DNA of 64,000 nt from NCBI GenBank assembly GCA_023400055.1, contig JAEXFN010000051.1, forward strand, positions 1-64,000, given 5' to 3'. The translations under genes and the position numbers were made by a program. The notes beneath the pieces are model-generated. The model saw only the letters and a list, made by a program, of their open reading frames with translations. It did no database searches and was not told the origin of the DNA. The stretch comes from Bacillota bacterium (GTDB lineage: Bacteria > Bacillota > UBA4882 > UBA8346). Below are positions 43,089 through 51,456 of the stretch, in pieces (positions within the stretch are counted from its first letter, which is position 1; the number at the start of each line of letters is the position of its first letter).

Positions 43089-43480
43089 CTCTTTGGATAG
43101 GGACATTCGATTTTGCATTCATACGGCCGTCAAAAATGTTGGGATTCCTTGGGAGCCTCGGCCGATTTGAATCATGTTAATCCTTGAATCCTACGAATCA
43201 TGGTTCGGGAGGCGGACGATACTTTTCGGGTACGAAAACGATACTTCAGGCCCGGCTTTTCGCGGTATAATATCAAGCATGGAAGTTTTCTTTCATTGGA
43301 GAGTCCGTCGGTTATACCGACGGACTTTCGGTCATGGGTCCAAACTTGCGTTGCTCATGCCCCGCTTTTCTATGCGACGCTAACTTGATAATCATCGGCT
43401 TGCTGAACGTCTGAAAGAGCGCGCTCGAAAAAATTTAACTTTCATGGAAGGAATTAGCAGAAGAATCGAGAATATTTTCT
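43089..43480. other. rest of the gap before the LacI gene
   Basis: Contains a TATAAT box at about 43266 and a hairpin GTCCGTCGGT/ACCGACGGAC (43303-43325, 3-nt loop) then TTTCGG. The pair could make and end a very short transcript, but the -35 is poor. No gene was recognised. Confidence 0.4.
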
Positions 43481-43490
43481 CAAACGTTTG
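43481..43490 (+). promoter_or_regulatory. LacI-type operator candidate
   Basis: CAAACGTTTG is a perfect 10-bp palindrome with the central CG typical of LacI/GalR operators. It lies 46 nt before the LacI-family gene, so it may serve for autoregulation of the operon. Confidence 0.6.
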
Positions 43491-43535
43491 CGTTAAAGGT
43501 TTACATTACATTATGATTAAATTACGGAGGAACGA

Positions 43536-44642
43536 TTGACAACGCTAAAGGATATCGCGAGCCATTTGAACATCTCGATCGCCACTGTCTCGCGCGTTTT
43601 GAACAATAAGGCCGGCCAGATCGGCATCACCGACGAGACCAAGCAGCGGGTGCTGGAAACCGCCAAATTGCTGAACTATCAGCCGGACATCTCCGCGCGT
43701 AACCTGCGCTTGGGCCGCAGCCTGCGGGCGATCTTATTCATCTATACCTACCAGGAAAAAGACAAGTACGGCACGGCCGAGAACATGTTTTTCCCACACC
43801 CCTTCTTCAGCCATCTGCTGCACGGCGTGCAACTCGGCGTCCAGAAGAAAGGCTATTACGTCTCGTATCTGTCGGCGACCGAGCAGAAGCTCGAATCCCT
43901 CGGCAAGCTTTTGGACAACGAGATCAACGGGGTGATCTCCTGGGGCCAGCTTCCCGAGAATATCCGGGAACTGATCCGCGCCAAACGGATTCCGCTGGTG
44001 GGCATCGAGCCTTATCTGGCGCCCGAGGACATCCGGCCGGCCATTTACGTCCATAACGAGCTGCTGATGGCCCAAGCCCTGGACCATCTGGTGAAGCTGG
44101 GCCACCGGCGGATCGGCTTTATCTCGCTGAAGGAGGAATCGGGCGTAGAGTTGAGCCAATTCAAGGACCGGCGCGAGGCTTTCCTGAGATCCCTGCCCCG
44201 GTTCGGGCTGGATCCGCTCCGGCAATGGGAGTTGTTCGGCATCGTCCAACCCGGGGTGCACGAATACACGCCGGGGCAGGCGGTGGCCCGGCAGTGGCTG
44301 GCGGCGGACGCCGGGCAACGGCCGACCGCGCTCATCACCGGCAACGATCTGCTGGCGGTCGGGGCTATCCGGGCGTTGCGGGACGCCGGAATGGCCGTCC
44401 CCGGCGATCTCAGCGTCGTCGGCATCGACGATATCGATTGGTCCCAATACAATGAGCCGCCGATCACCACCGTCCGCATTCCCAAGGAACAAATGGGCGA
44501 GCTGGCCGTGACGCTGCTGGACCGCCTGATGAACGGCAAGCAACTGCGGCGGGATTGCTATTATATCAAGACCGGGCTGATCGTCCGGGCGACCACCGGG
44601 CCGGGCCGGAAGGAGGCGATGGCAACCGGAAAGCCGCTTTAA
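43536..44642 (+). CDS. LacI-family transcriptional regulator
   Basis: The 368-residue repressor has an N-terminal helix-turn-helix (MTTLKDIASHLNISIATVSRVLN, in short blocks) with the hinge region (PDISARNLRLGRS), and a periplasmic-binding-like sensor domain (60-350). GVHEYTPGQAV and SVVGIDDIDWSQY fit sugar-responsive members; GIDDI and the TTVRIPKEQMGE block are standard. TTG at 43536 follows GGAGGAAC. It heads the cluster of GH2 glycosidase and CUT1 importer, which it probably controls. Confidence 0.93.
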   Translation: MTTLKDIASHLNISIATVSRVLNNKAGQIGITDETKQRVLETAKLLNYQPDISARNLRLGRSLRAILFIYTYQEKDKYGTAENMFFPHPFFSHLLHGVQLGVQKKGYYVSYLSATEQKLESLGKLLDNEINGVISWGQLPENIRELIRAKRIPLVGIEPYLAPEDIRPAIYVHNELLMAQALDHLVKLGHRRIGFISLKEESGVELSQFKDRREAFLRSLPRFGLDPLRQWELFGIVQPGVHEYTPGQAVARQWLAADAGQRPTALITGNDLLAVGAIRALRDAGMAVPGDLSVVGIDDIDWSQYNEPPITTVRIPKEQMGELAVTLLDRLMNGKQLRRDCYYIKTGLIVRATTGPGRKEAMATGKPL

Positions 44643-44705
44643 CGGCATTGGGAAGCGGCCGCCGCGAATTAGCAAGGCAATCTACGACTAGAAAGGACAT
44701 TAGCG

Positions 44706-46496
44706 ATGGAAGTCCCACGCAACGAGTATCCGCGCCCGGACTGGGTCCGCCAGGAGTGGCTCAGTCTGAACGGCGAATGGTCCTTCGCCTTCGATGACCG
44801 GGATCAGGGCCTGAGCCAGGCGTGGATGATGCAATCCGCTGTTTTCGACCAACAAATCAGCGTGCCGTTTCCGTTTCAAAGCAGTTTGAGCGGGATCGGC
44901 GACCCGGCGCCGCATCCGGTCCTCTGGTACCGGCGCGGCTTGCGGGCGCCAGCGGCCTGGCTGGAAGCGGGCCGGCGGATCCGCCTGAATTTCGGAGCGG
45001 TCGACGCGCTGGCGGCGGTCTGGGTCAACGGCAAATACGCCGGCAGCCATCAGGGCGGCTACGTTCCCTTCGCTTTGGACATCACCGATTTTTTGAGCGG
45101 GGAGGAGAATCAACTGACGATCCGGGTGGTCGACGATGAGCGGCCCGATCAGCCGCGCGGCAAACAGAGCGCCAAGCGCGGCACCTGGGGTTGCTGGTAT
45201 ACCCGGGTCAGCGGCATCTGGCAATCGGTCTGGCTGGAGCCGGTCCATCCGGTTCATCTGCGCCAGGCCAGGCTCCTGCCGGATATCGACCGCGCGGAAC
45301 TGGCGGTCCGGTTCCAATTGAGCCGATACGGGCCGGACACCCAGCTGCGTTTCAAGGTCAGCTTTCAGGGCAGCCCGGTGGCAGAAACGGAGGTCACGGC
45401 GCGACCGACCTTCGGGTATTTCAATGATCTCGAGCCATTGTCCGAGCAGACGCTGAAGATCGCCATTCCCGGGCCGCGGCTCTGGTCGCCGGAGACTCCC
45501 GATCTCTACGATCTGGAGATCCAGGTGCTGGACGCCGGGGCGCCGGTCGACACGGTGCGGACCTATTTCGGCATGCGCAAGGTGGCCGCGGAGAACGGGC
45601 GGATCTATCTGAACAACAAGCCCTATTACCTGCGGATGGTGTTGGATCAGGGGATCTGGCCCGACGGGCTCTATACGCCGGGCACGGTCGAGGAGATCAA
45701 GCGAGACGTGGAGCTGACCAAGGCGTTCGGGTTCAACGGCGCCCGCAAGCATCAGAAGATCGAGGATCCCTATTACTATTATTTCTGCGATCGGCTCGGC
45801 TTGCTCGTCTGGTCGGAACTGCCGTCGTGCTACAGCTTTGACGAGCGGGCGGTCCGGACCGCGACGGCCCAGTGGCAGCAAGCGATCGGCCGGGATTACA
45901 ACCACCCTTGCATCATGGCCTGGGTGCCGGTGAATGAGAGCTGGGGGACGGAGGGGTTACACCATCCGGGGAATCCGGAGCTGTTCGGGCGGACGGTCGA
46001 ATACCTGGAGACCATGTACCACCTGACCAAGGCGCTCGACGGCAGCCGGCTGGTCATCAGCAACGACGGCTGGCAACAGGCCACCACCGATCTGATCACC
46101 ATCCACGACTACAGCCAGGATGCGACGGCCCTCGCCGAACACTACCGGCAATTCAAGGCGGATCGCCACGCCCCGTGTTTCCTGCCGGGATTGCCCGTTC
46201 TGTTGCCGGGTTATGCCTATCGGGGGCAGCCGATCATGATCACCGAGTTCGGCGGGGTTAAAACTGCTGAACAGGGAGCCTTCGGTTGGGGTTACGGCGA
46301 CGCGGTTCCGAGCTACGCGGCGCTGGGGGAGCGCATCCTAAAATTAATCCGCACCATCCTTGCCGAGGCTGAAATTTGCGGTTTCTGCTACACTCAGTTG
46401 ACCGACACGGAACAAGAAGTGAATGGTTTGATGAATGCGCAACGCGTTCCTAAACTTGACCCTAACAAGTTTAAGGAGATATTCAGCGCAAAGTAA
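44706..46496 (+). CDS. glycoside hydrolase family 2 (beta-galactosidase/glucuronidase-like)
   Basis: The 596-residue product has the GH2 order: jelly-roll sugar-binding domain (1-180), immunoglobulin-like domain (180-290) and TIM barrel (290-596). The acid/base is E411 in VNESWG and the nucleophile E514 in MITEFGG. No signal peptide is present, so it acts in the cytoplasm on imported oligosaccharides or glycosides. The substrate could be beta-galactosides, beta-glucuronides or others. It lies 63 nt after the LacI gene and upstream of the importer. Confidence 0.92.
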   Translation: MEVPRNEYPRPDWVRQEWLSLNGEWSFAFDDRDQGLSQAWMMQSAVFDQQISVPFPFQSSLSGIGDPAPHPVLWYRRGLRAPAAWLEAGRRIRLNFGAVDALAAVWVNGKYAGSHQGGYVPFALDITDFLSGEENQLTIRVVDDERPDQPRGKQSAKRGTWGCWYTRVSGIWQSVWLEPVHPVHLRQARLLPDIDRAELAVRFQLSRYGPDTQLRFKVSFQGSPVAETEVTARPTFGYFNDLEPLSEQTLKIAIPGPRLWSPETPDLYDLEIQVLDAGAPVDTVRTYFGMRKVAAENGRIYLNNKPYYLRMVLDQGIWPDGLYTPGTVEEIKRDVELTKAFGFNGARKHQKIEDPYYYYFCDRLGLLVWSELPSCYSFDERAVRTATAQWQQAIGRDYNHPCIMAWVPVNESWGTEGLHHPGNPELFGRTVEYLETMYHLTKALDGSRLVISNDGWQQATTDLITIHDYSQDATALAEHYRQFKADRHAPCFLPGLPVLLPGYAYRGQPIMITEFGGVKTAEQGAFGWGYGDAVPSYAALGERILKLIRTILAEAEICGFCYTQLTDTEQEVNGLMNAQRVPKLDPNKFKEIFSAK

Positions 46497-46634
46497 GGAG
46501 GTGCGGAAAAGTGAACGACCGGTCGGATGCCAATACCAGTTGACAATGGAAAAGGATGATTCCCGATGGAAAGACTTCAGCACATGGCTTTTAATTGTTA
46601 ATTATTATAATACGAAAGGGAGGAAAGTACAATA

Positions 46635-47870
46635 ATGAAGAAATCGTTGATCGCGGCGGTATTGATCGCCGCCCTGGCATTGTTGTTGGTACCTCAAACT
46701 TTCGCCACCACCAAATTGACCTACTGGGATCTGTTCAGCGGCGGCGACGCCGATTTCATGACGGCGATGGTGAAGGAGTTCAACCAGACCCATCCCGATA
46801 TTTTCGTCGATGAAGTCCCGAATACCTGGGCCGATTATTACAATCACCTGCTGACCGCCCTGGTCGCCAAGAAAGGGCCGGACGTCTGCATCATCCACAC
46901 CAGCAACCTGCCGGCCTTCGCCTCCAAAAAGGTGTTAATGCCGTTGGACGCGGCGATCGCCAAATATAAATTCCCGGCGAAGGATTTTGGCGCCAAGCTC
47001 TGGAACGGCAGCAAGTACTTGGGCAAGCAGGTGGCGATTCCGCTCGACGTCCATCCCTTGATCCTGTATTATAACAAGGATCTGCTCGCCAAGGCCGGCT
47101 ACCTGAAAGATGATAAGCCGCAGCTCCCGACCAATCCCGACGAGTTCCTGACCTTTTTGAAGAACATCAAGGCCAAGACCGGTAAGTACGCCTTGACGCT
47201 GGAGACCAACGGCTTCGGCGGCTACCGTTCCTGGTACGGGTTCCTGAATCAGGCCGGCGGCAGCCTGATGAGCGCCGACGGCAAGAAGGTGACCGTCAAC
47301 AGCGAGGTCGCCCTGAAGACCCTCACCTGGTGGACCAATGTGCTGAAGGAGACCGGCGTCAACTCGATGAATTACGACGAATCCATCTCGCTCTTTGCGC
47401 AAGGCCAGGCGGCGTTGCACATCAACGGCGTCTGGGTGACCGGCGGTTTCGAAAAACAGAACGGCCTGAAATTCGGAGCGATGCCTTTCCCCAGCCTGTT
47501 CGGCAGCAAGGACGCCTGGGGCAATTCGCATAATTTTGTGATTCCCACCCCGGCCAAGGTCGATCAGAACAAGATTAAGGCCACCCTGACCTTTATCAAC
47601 TGGATGACCGCCAACAGCGACAAATGGGCGCTGGCCGGCCACATTCCTTCCCGTTATTCGGTGCTGCAAAGCGAGAAGTACAAGAGCATGCCGTACCGGC
47701 CGGGCTATGCCGCCCAGATGGAGAATATCGCCTATCTGCCTTCCAACGTCCACATGTTGGAGATCGAGCAATTCGTAGCCGATGAGATCGTCGCGGTCTA
47801 TTCGGGAGCGAGGACTCCGGCGCAGGCGTTGGCTACCATCGAACAGAAAGCCAACAAGGTGCTCAAATAA
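46635..47870 (+). CDS. sugar ABC transporter substrate-binding protein (CUT1)
   Basis: The 411-residue product has a signal peptide ending near TFA-TTK, then a type 1 extracellular solute-binding fold: LTYWDLFSGGDADF, AIPLDVHPLILYYNKDLLAKAG, FAQGQAALHINGVW. No lipobox Cys follows the signal, so it is predicted to be released by signal peptidase I and to be soluble. In one-membrane Bacillota such proteins are nearly always lipoproteins. ATG at 46635 follows GGGAGGAAAG. It is followed by a strong GC hairpin and two permease genes. Confidence 0.93.
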   Translation: MKKSLIAAVLIAALALLLVPQTFATTKLTYWDLFSGGDADFMTAMVKEFNQTHPDIFVDEVPNTWADYYNHLLTALVAKKGPDVCIIHTSNLPAFASKKVLMPLDAAIAKYKFPAKDFGAKLWNGSKYLGKQVAIPLDVHPLILYYNKDLLAKAGYLKDDKPQLPTNPDEFLTFLKNIKAKTGKYALTLETNGFGGYRSWYGFLNQAGGSLMSADGKKVTVNSEVALKTLTWWTNVLKETGVNSMNYDESISLFAQGQAALHINGVWVTGGFEKQNGLKFGAMPFPSLFGSKDAWGNSHNFVIPTPAKVDQNKIKATLTFINWMTANSDKWALAGHIPSRYSVLQSEKYKSMPYRPGYAAQMENIAYLPSNVHMLEIEQFVADEIVAVYSGARTPAQALATIEQKANKVLK

Positions 47871-47894
47871 GTTCGCGTTCACTGCGACAGGGGA

Positions 47895-47927
47895 CGCCCC
47901 GGGCCGGTTCGCGCCCGGGGCGCTCTT
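47895..47927 (+). terminator. GC-rich hairpin between binding-protein and permease genes
   Basis: CGCCCCGGGC (47895-47904) and GCCCGGGGCG (47913-47922) form a perfect 10-bp stem, then CTCTTTC. It probably limits read-through or protects the 3' end of the binding-protein mRNA, giving more binding protein than permease. Confidence 0.65.
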
Positions 47928-47945
47928 TCAAAGGAGGCTGCGGCC

Positions 47946-48848
47946 ATGAGTGAGGCTGGCGCGCGAAACCGCGGTTTCGCCTGGCTTGAAAAGGACAATG
48001 TGATCGGCTATGTTTTTTTGGCGCCCTTTTTGCTATTTATGGTTCTCTTCATGATCTTGCCGATCTTTCAGGGGCTGTATATGAGCTTTTTCGATTGGAA
48101 CGCCTTGACGCCGCCGAGCTTCGTGGGGCTCGGCAATTATCAGACGATGTTTCAGGACAGCGATTTCTGGTCTTCGCTGTGGCATACCGTTTATTTCGTG
48201 ATCATCAGCACGCTTCCTCTGGTGGGGCTGGGTTTATTGATCGCGTTGGGCTTGAATAAGCCGTTCCGGGGCAAGACCGTCGCCCGCGGCCTGTTCTTTT
48301 TCCCTTATCTGTTGACCGTCTCGGTGGTGGCGACCATCTGGCGCTGGATACTCCAGGAGCATTTCGGGCTGCTCAATTACTACCTGGGCCGGATCGGCAT
48401 CGCCTCCCTTAACTGGCTGGGCGAACCGAACCTGGCGATGATCTCGATCGCCCTGGCCACCCTGTGGTGGACGGTGGGATTTAACGTGGTGGTCTTTTTG
48501 GCCGCCCTGCAGGAGATCCCGGAACAGTTGTATGAGGCCGCCCGGATCGACGGGGCCACGCCCTGGCAGCTATTCTGGTACATCACCATCCCGCAGCTGA
48601 AAGCGAGCCTGATCTTTGTGTTTATCACCCAGATCATCGCTTCGTTTCAGGTATTCGGCCAGGTCAACGTGATGACGGGCGGCGGGCCGTTCGGTTCCAC
48701 CCGGACGCTGGTGCAATATATCTACGAGCAAGGCTTCAAGTATTTGAAGATGGGTTACGCCTCGGCGGTGGCTTATATCCTGTTTGCGATCATGTTGATC
48801 GGCACGCTGCTCCAGTGGAAAGTTTTTACAACCGATAACGACGAGTGA
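47946..48848 (+). CDS. sugar ABC transporter permease (MalF/UgpA type)
   Basis: The 300-residue product has six transmembrane helices and the EAA loop EAARIDGATPWQLFWYITIP that contacts the ATPase. The first helix block is VIGYVFLAPFLLFMVLFMILP. ATG at 47946 follows AAAGGAGG. The end overlaps the next permease frame. Confidence 0.93.
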   Translation: MSEAGARNRGFAWLEKDNVIGYVFLAPFLLFMVLFMILPIFQGLYMSFFDWNALTPPSFVGLGNYQTMFQDSDFWSSLWHTVYFVIISTLPLVGLGLLIALGLNKPFRGKTVARGLFFFPYLLTVSVVATIWRWILQEHFGLLNYYLGRIGIASLNWLGEPNLAMISIALATLWWTVGFNVVVFLAALQEIPEQLYEAARIDGATPWQLFWYITIPQLKASLIFVFITQIIASFQVFGQVNVMTGGGPFGSTRTLVQYIYEQGFKYLKMGYASAVAYILFAIMLIGTLLQWKVFTTDNDE

Positions 48849-48859
48849 GGGAAGAGCGA

Positions 48860-49714
48860 ATGGCAAATGAAGATATCCTGCGGCATGCTCCGGTACGTTA
48901 TACTTTGAAAGGCCGGTTCGGGTTGGCGCTCTTTTGGCTGGCGGCGATCCTGTGGATCGCGCCGGTGCTGTGGATGATCTCGACCTCGCTGAAACCGGAG
49001 ACCTTGGTGATGACCCTGGTGCCCCAGTGGATCCCGCCGGTGGTGACCTTGGAGAACTATGGCCGTGCCTTGCAGAAGGCGCCTATCTTATTGTGGTTTT
49101 CTAACAGCGTGACGATCGCCGTGCTCAGCACCGGTCTGGTATTGCTGGCGGATGCGATGGCCGCTTACGCGTTCGCGCGGATCCGCTTCGCCGGGAACCG
49201 GTTGTTGTTCGTGATTACCTTATGCACGATGATGGTCCCCTCCCAGGTGACCCTGATCCCGTTGTATCTGTTATTCAACAGCTTTAATCTGCTCAATACC
49301 CTGGTGGCGGTAATCCTGCCCCGGGCCGCAGCGGCGATCGGCGTCTTCATGTTGCGCCAGTTCTTCCTGGGCGTCCCGGTGGAGCTGGAGGACGCGGCCC
49401 GGATCGACGGCTGTTCGCGCTATGGCATCTTCTGGCGGATCATCCTGCCGCTGGCCCGACCGGCCATGGCCGCTCTGGGCATCTTCACCTTTGTCTGGTC
49501 CTGGAACGACTACCTGTGGCCGTTGATTACCCTGTCGTCCAAGGAGATGTATACCCTGCCGATCGGCATTGCCACGCTGGTCGGGTATTTCGCCCGCGAC
49601 TACGGCATGCTGATGGCCGGCGCGATCATCGCCTCGATTCCGACCTTCATCGTCTTCCTCTTCTTCCAGCGCGAATTCATCCAGGGGATCACCACCAGCG
49701 GGCTGAAGGGATAG
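48860..49714 (+). CDS. sugar ABC transporter permease (MalG/UgpE type)
   Basis: The 284-residue product has six transmembrane helices and the EAA-type loop EDAARIDGCSRYGIFWRIILP. The terminal FIQGITTSGLKG is typical of MalG-type permeases. ATG at 48860 behind GGGAAGAG is preferred; GTG at 48845 overlaps the upstream stop without a ribosome site. No ATPase gene follows, so a shared ATPase must serve. Confidence 0.92.
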   Translation: MANEDILRHAPVRYTLKGRFGLALFWLAAILWIAPVLWMISTSLKPETLVMTLVPQWIPPVVTLENYGRALQKAPILLWFSNSVTIAVLSTGLVLLADAMAAYAFARIRFAGNRLLFVITLCTMMVPSQVTLIPLYLLFNSFNLLNTLVAVILPRAAAAIGVFMLRQFFLGVPVELEDAARIDGCSRYGIFWRIILPLARPAMAALGIFTFVWSWNDYLWPLITLSSKEMYTLPIGIATLVGYFARDYGMLMAGAIIASIPTFIVFLFFQREFIQGITTSGLKG

Positions 49715-49762
49715 GAGCGGAGGCGAGTTAGAACGGTTGATTAGGAATGATCGCATCCCATT

Positions 49763-49806
49763 AAAGCCAAGTTGATAGCGGATATCAGCCTGGCTTTCGT
49801 ATTTTT
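49763..49806 (+). terminator. terminator after the first sugar operon
   Basis: AAAGCCA (49763-49769) / TGGCTTT (49791-49797) with inner GATA-GCGGA-TATC, then CGTATTTTT. The inner part matches the terminator at 54327-54366. From 49807 to 50058 only a small CGCCAA/TTGGCG hairpin (about 49985-50003) was seen. Confidence 0.75.
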
Positions 49807-50058
49807 GGCCGGTTCGCGGCCTGGATAGTGACATTCTTTGGCATATATAGGACAATCTTTAGATGTAATTTTTAACCCAAATTCAATATGCTAAAATAAG
49901 ATGACACTGTTACAATGATTTAAAGAGGGTTTAATCAACTATCGGAGCATTTATTATGGGGTTTTCATTTCGAAACCGGTGAGTCGCCAACGGAATTTGG
50001 CGATTGGTTGTCCGCCGGGAAATGGAAATTAAAACGAACAAGGAACCGGTGAGAAAAA

Positions 50059-51084
50059 ATGCAGCAATTGAGTTCAGCAATTATCGGATGCGGCGCCATC
50101 TTCGGGGTCCATGCGGAAGCACTCCGGCAGCTTCCGGCGGCGCGCCTGGCGGCGGTCGTCGACATCGATGCGGCCAAGGCGGCGGAGGCGGCGCAATGCT
50201 ATGATTGCCGGAGTTACACCGATTACCGGGAGATGTTGCAAGACGAAGCGATTCAAGTGGTCCATATCTGCACGCCGCATTATCTGCACGCGGAAATGGC
50301 TGAAGCCGCCTTGCGCGGCGGCAAGCATGTTCTGACCGAAAAGCCGATGGCCATCGCGATCGCTGACGCCGAAGGAATGATTCGGACCGCCCGCGAGACC
50401 GGCCAGCAATTGGGAGTCTGTTTTCAAAACCGTTATAACGCTACCTCGGTCCGGATCAAAGAACTGTTGGATTCCGGCGCGGCCGGACGGCTCATCCGCG
50501 CCCGAGGCAACGTCCGCTGGCACCGGGATGAAGACTACTACCGCAGCGGCGCCTGGCGCGGAACCTGGGCGATGGAAGGCGGCGGAGTCTTGATTAACCA
50601 ATCGATTCATACCTTGGACTTGTTACAATGGTTTGGCGGAGCGATCCGGGATATTCAAGGCACAATCGCCACTACCGACCTGGAGGGCGTCATTGAAGTG
50701 GAAGATACCGCCGAAGCGACGATCCGCTTTCAAAATGGCGCGACCGCCACTTTCTTCGCCACCAATTGCCACCCGACGAATGAGCCGGTGACGGTCGAAC
50801 TCGAATGCGAACGGCTGACTCTGCGGCTGGCCGAAAGCCTGACCATCGAGTATCACGACGGCCGGGTTGAGCAAGTCGAGGAGATCAATGTCCGGACCGG
50901 TGAAAAATCTTACTGGGGAGCAAGCCATGCGGCGTTGATCGAAGCTTTTTATAATTGCCTCGGCACGGGCCAGCCGTTTTCCCTTGCCGGACCGGAGGGC
51001 TTAAACGCTCTGAAAATGGTTCAGGCGATCTACCGGTCGGCGCAACAGGATCGCGTTGTGACCTGGGATGAGCTGGCCGGCTGA
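50059..51084 (+). CDS. Gfo/Idh/MocA-family oxidoreductase
   Basis: The 341-residue product has an N-terminal Rossmann fold (SAIIGCGAIFGVHAEAL; AAVVDID; VVHICTPHYLHAEMA) with the EKPMA catalytic Lys motif, and a C-terminal alpha/beta domain with the WRGTWAMEGGGVLINQSIHTLD active-site block (short blocks). Such enzymes oxidise or reduce sugars or inositols with NAD(P). Placed after the first importer, it probably processes its sugar; the substrate is unknown. Confidence 0.92.
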   Translation: MQQLSSAIIGCGAIFGVHAEALRQLPAARLAAVVDIDAAKAAEAAQCYDCRSYTDYREMLQDEAIQVVHICTPHYLHAEMAEAALRGGKHVLTEKPMAIAIADAEGMIRTARETGQQLGVCFQNRYNATSVRIKELLDSGAAGRLIRARGNVRWHRDEDYYRSGAWRGTWAMEGGGVLINQSIHTLDLLQWFGGAIRDIQGTIATTDLEGVIEVEDTAEATIRFQNGATATFFATNCHPTNEPVTVELECERLTLRLAESLTIEYHDGRVEQVEEINVRTGEKSYWGASHAALIEAFYNCLGTGQPFSLAGPEGLNALKMVQAIYRSAQQDRVVTWDELAG

Positions 51085-51183
51085 GCGGAAACACTCCGTG
51101 TGATGGAAGATACCGGCTTGGCTTTGCTATTGGGGAGGCAACCGGAAAACACTATCGCGTCCTATATTTGGCTGCAGAACATA

Positions 51184-51212
51184 TTGACAGTTATTTGGAC
51201 ATAGCATAAGAT
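51184..51212 (+). promoter_or_regulatory. sigma-A promoter of the aspS T-box leader
   Basis: TTGACA (51184-51189), a 17-nt spacer and TAAGAT (51207-51212). Confidence 0.8.
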
Positions 51213-51218
51213 GATAAG

Positions 51219-51443
51219 GAAGGCTCCACTTTCTTGGAAATTCCTGACAGGGAATTCGCGTCACCGATTGAAAGCGCGATAGGAAGAGTAGTAAGTGGGG
51301 GAACACTTCATGATCATACCGGAAATTGAATAAGAAAGCGGATGCGGTTTTTCGCGTCAATTCGGGTGGCACCGCGGGCAAAATAAAATGCTCGTCCCGG
51401 AAATTAGATCGATGAATAATTTCCGGGATGAGCATTTTTGTTT
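51219..51443 (+). promoter_or_regulatory. T-box riboswitch controlling aspS
   Basis: The T-box sequence GGGTGGCACCGCG is at 51364-51376. It is followed by a 20-bp terminator stem (51386-51405 with 51418-51437, one G-U) and a U tract. The 5' part contains GGAAGAGTAGTA (about 51281), a usual stem I feature. Uncharged tRNA-Asp should pair with the T-box bulge and prevent termination, raising AspRS when aspartyl-tRNA is low. The specifier codon was not located with certainty. Confidence 0.9.
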
Positions 51444-51456
51444 TGGAGGGTTTATA

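Noticed and set aside
44700..45905. A 401-codon open frame antisense to the GH2 gene
   Set aside because: The GH2 reading has both catalytic glutamates and full family length; the antisense frame has no motif.
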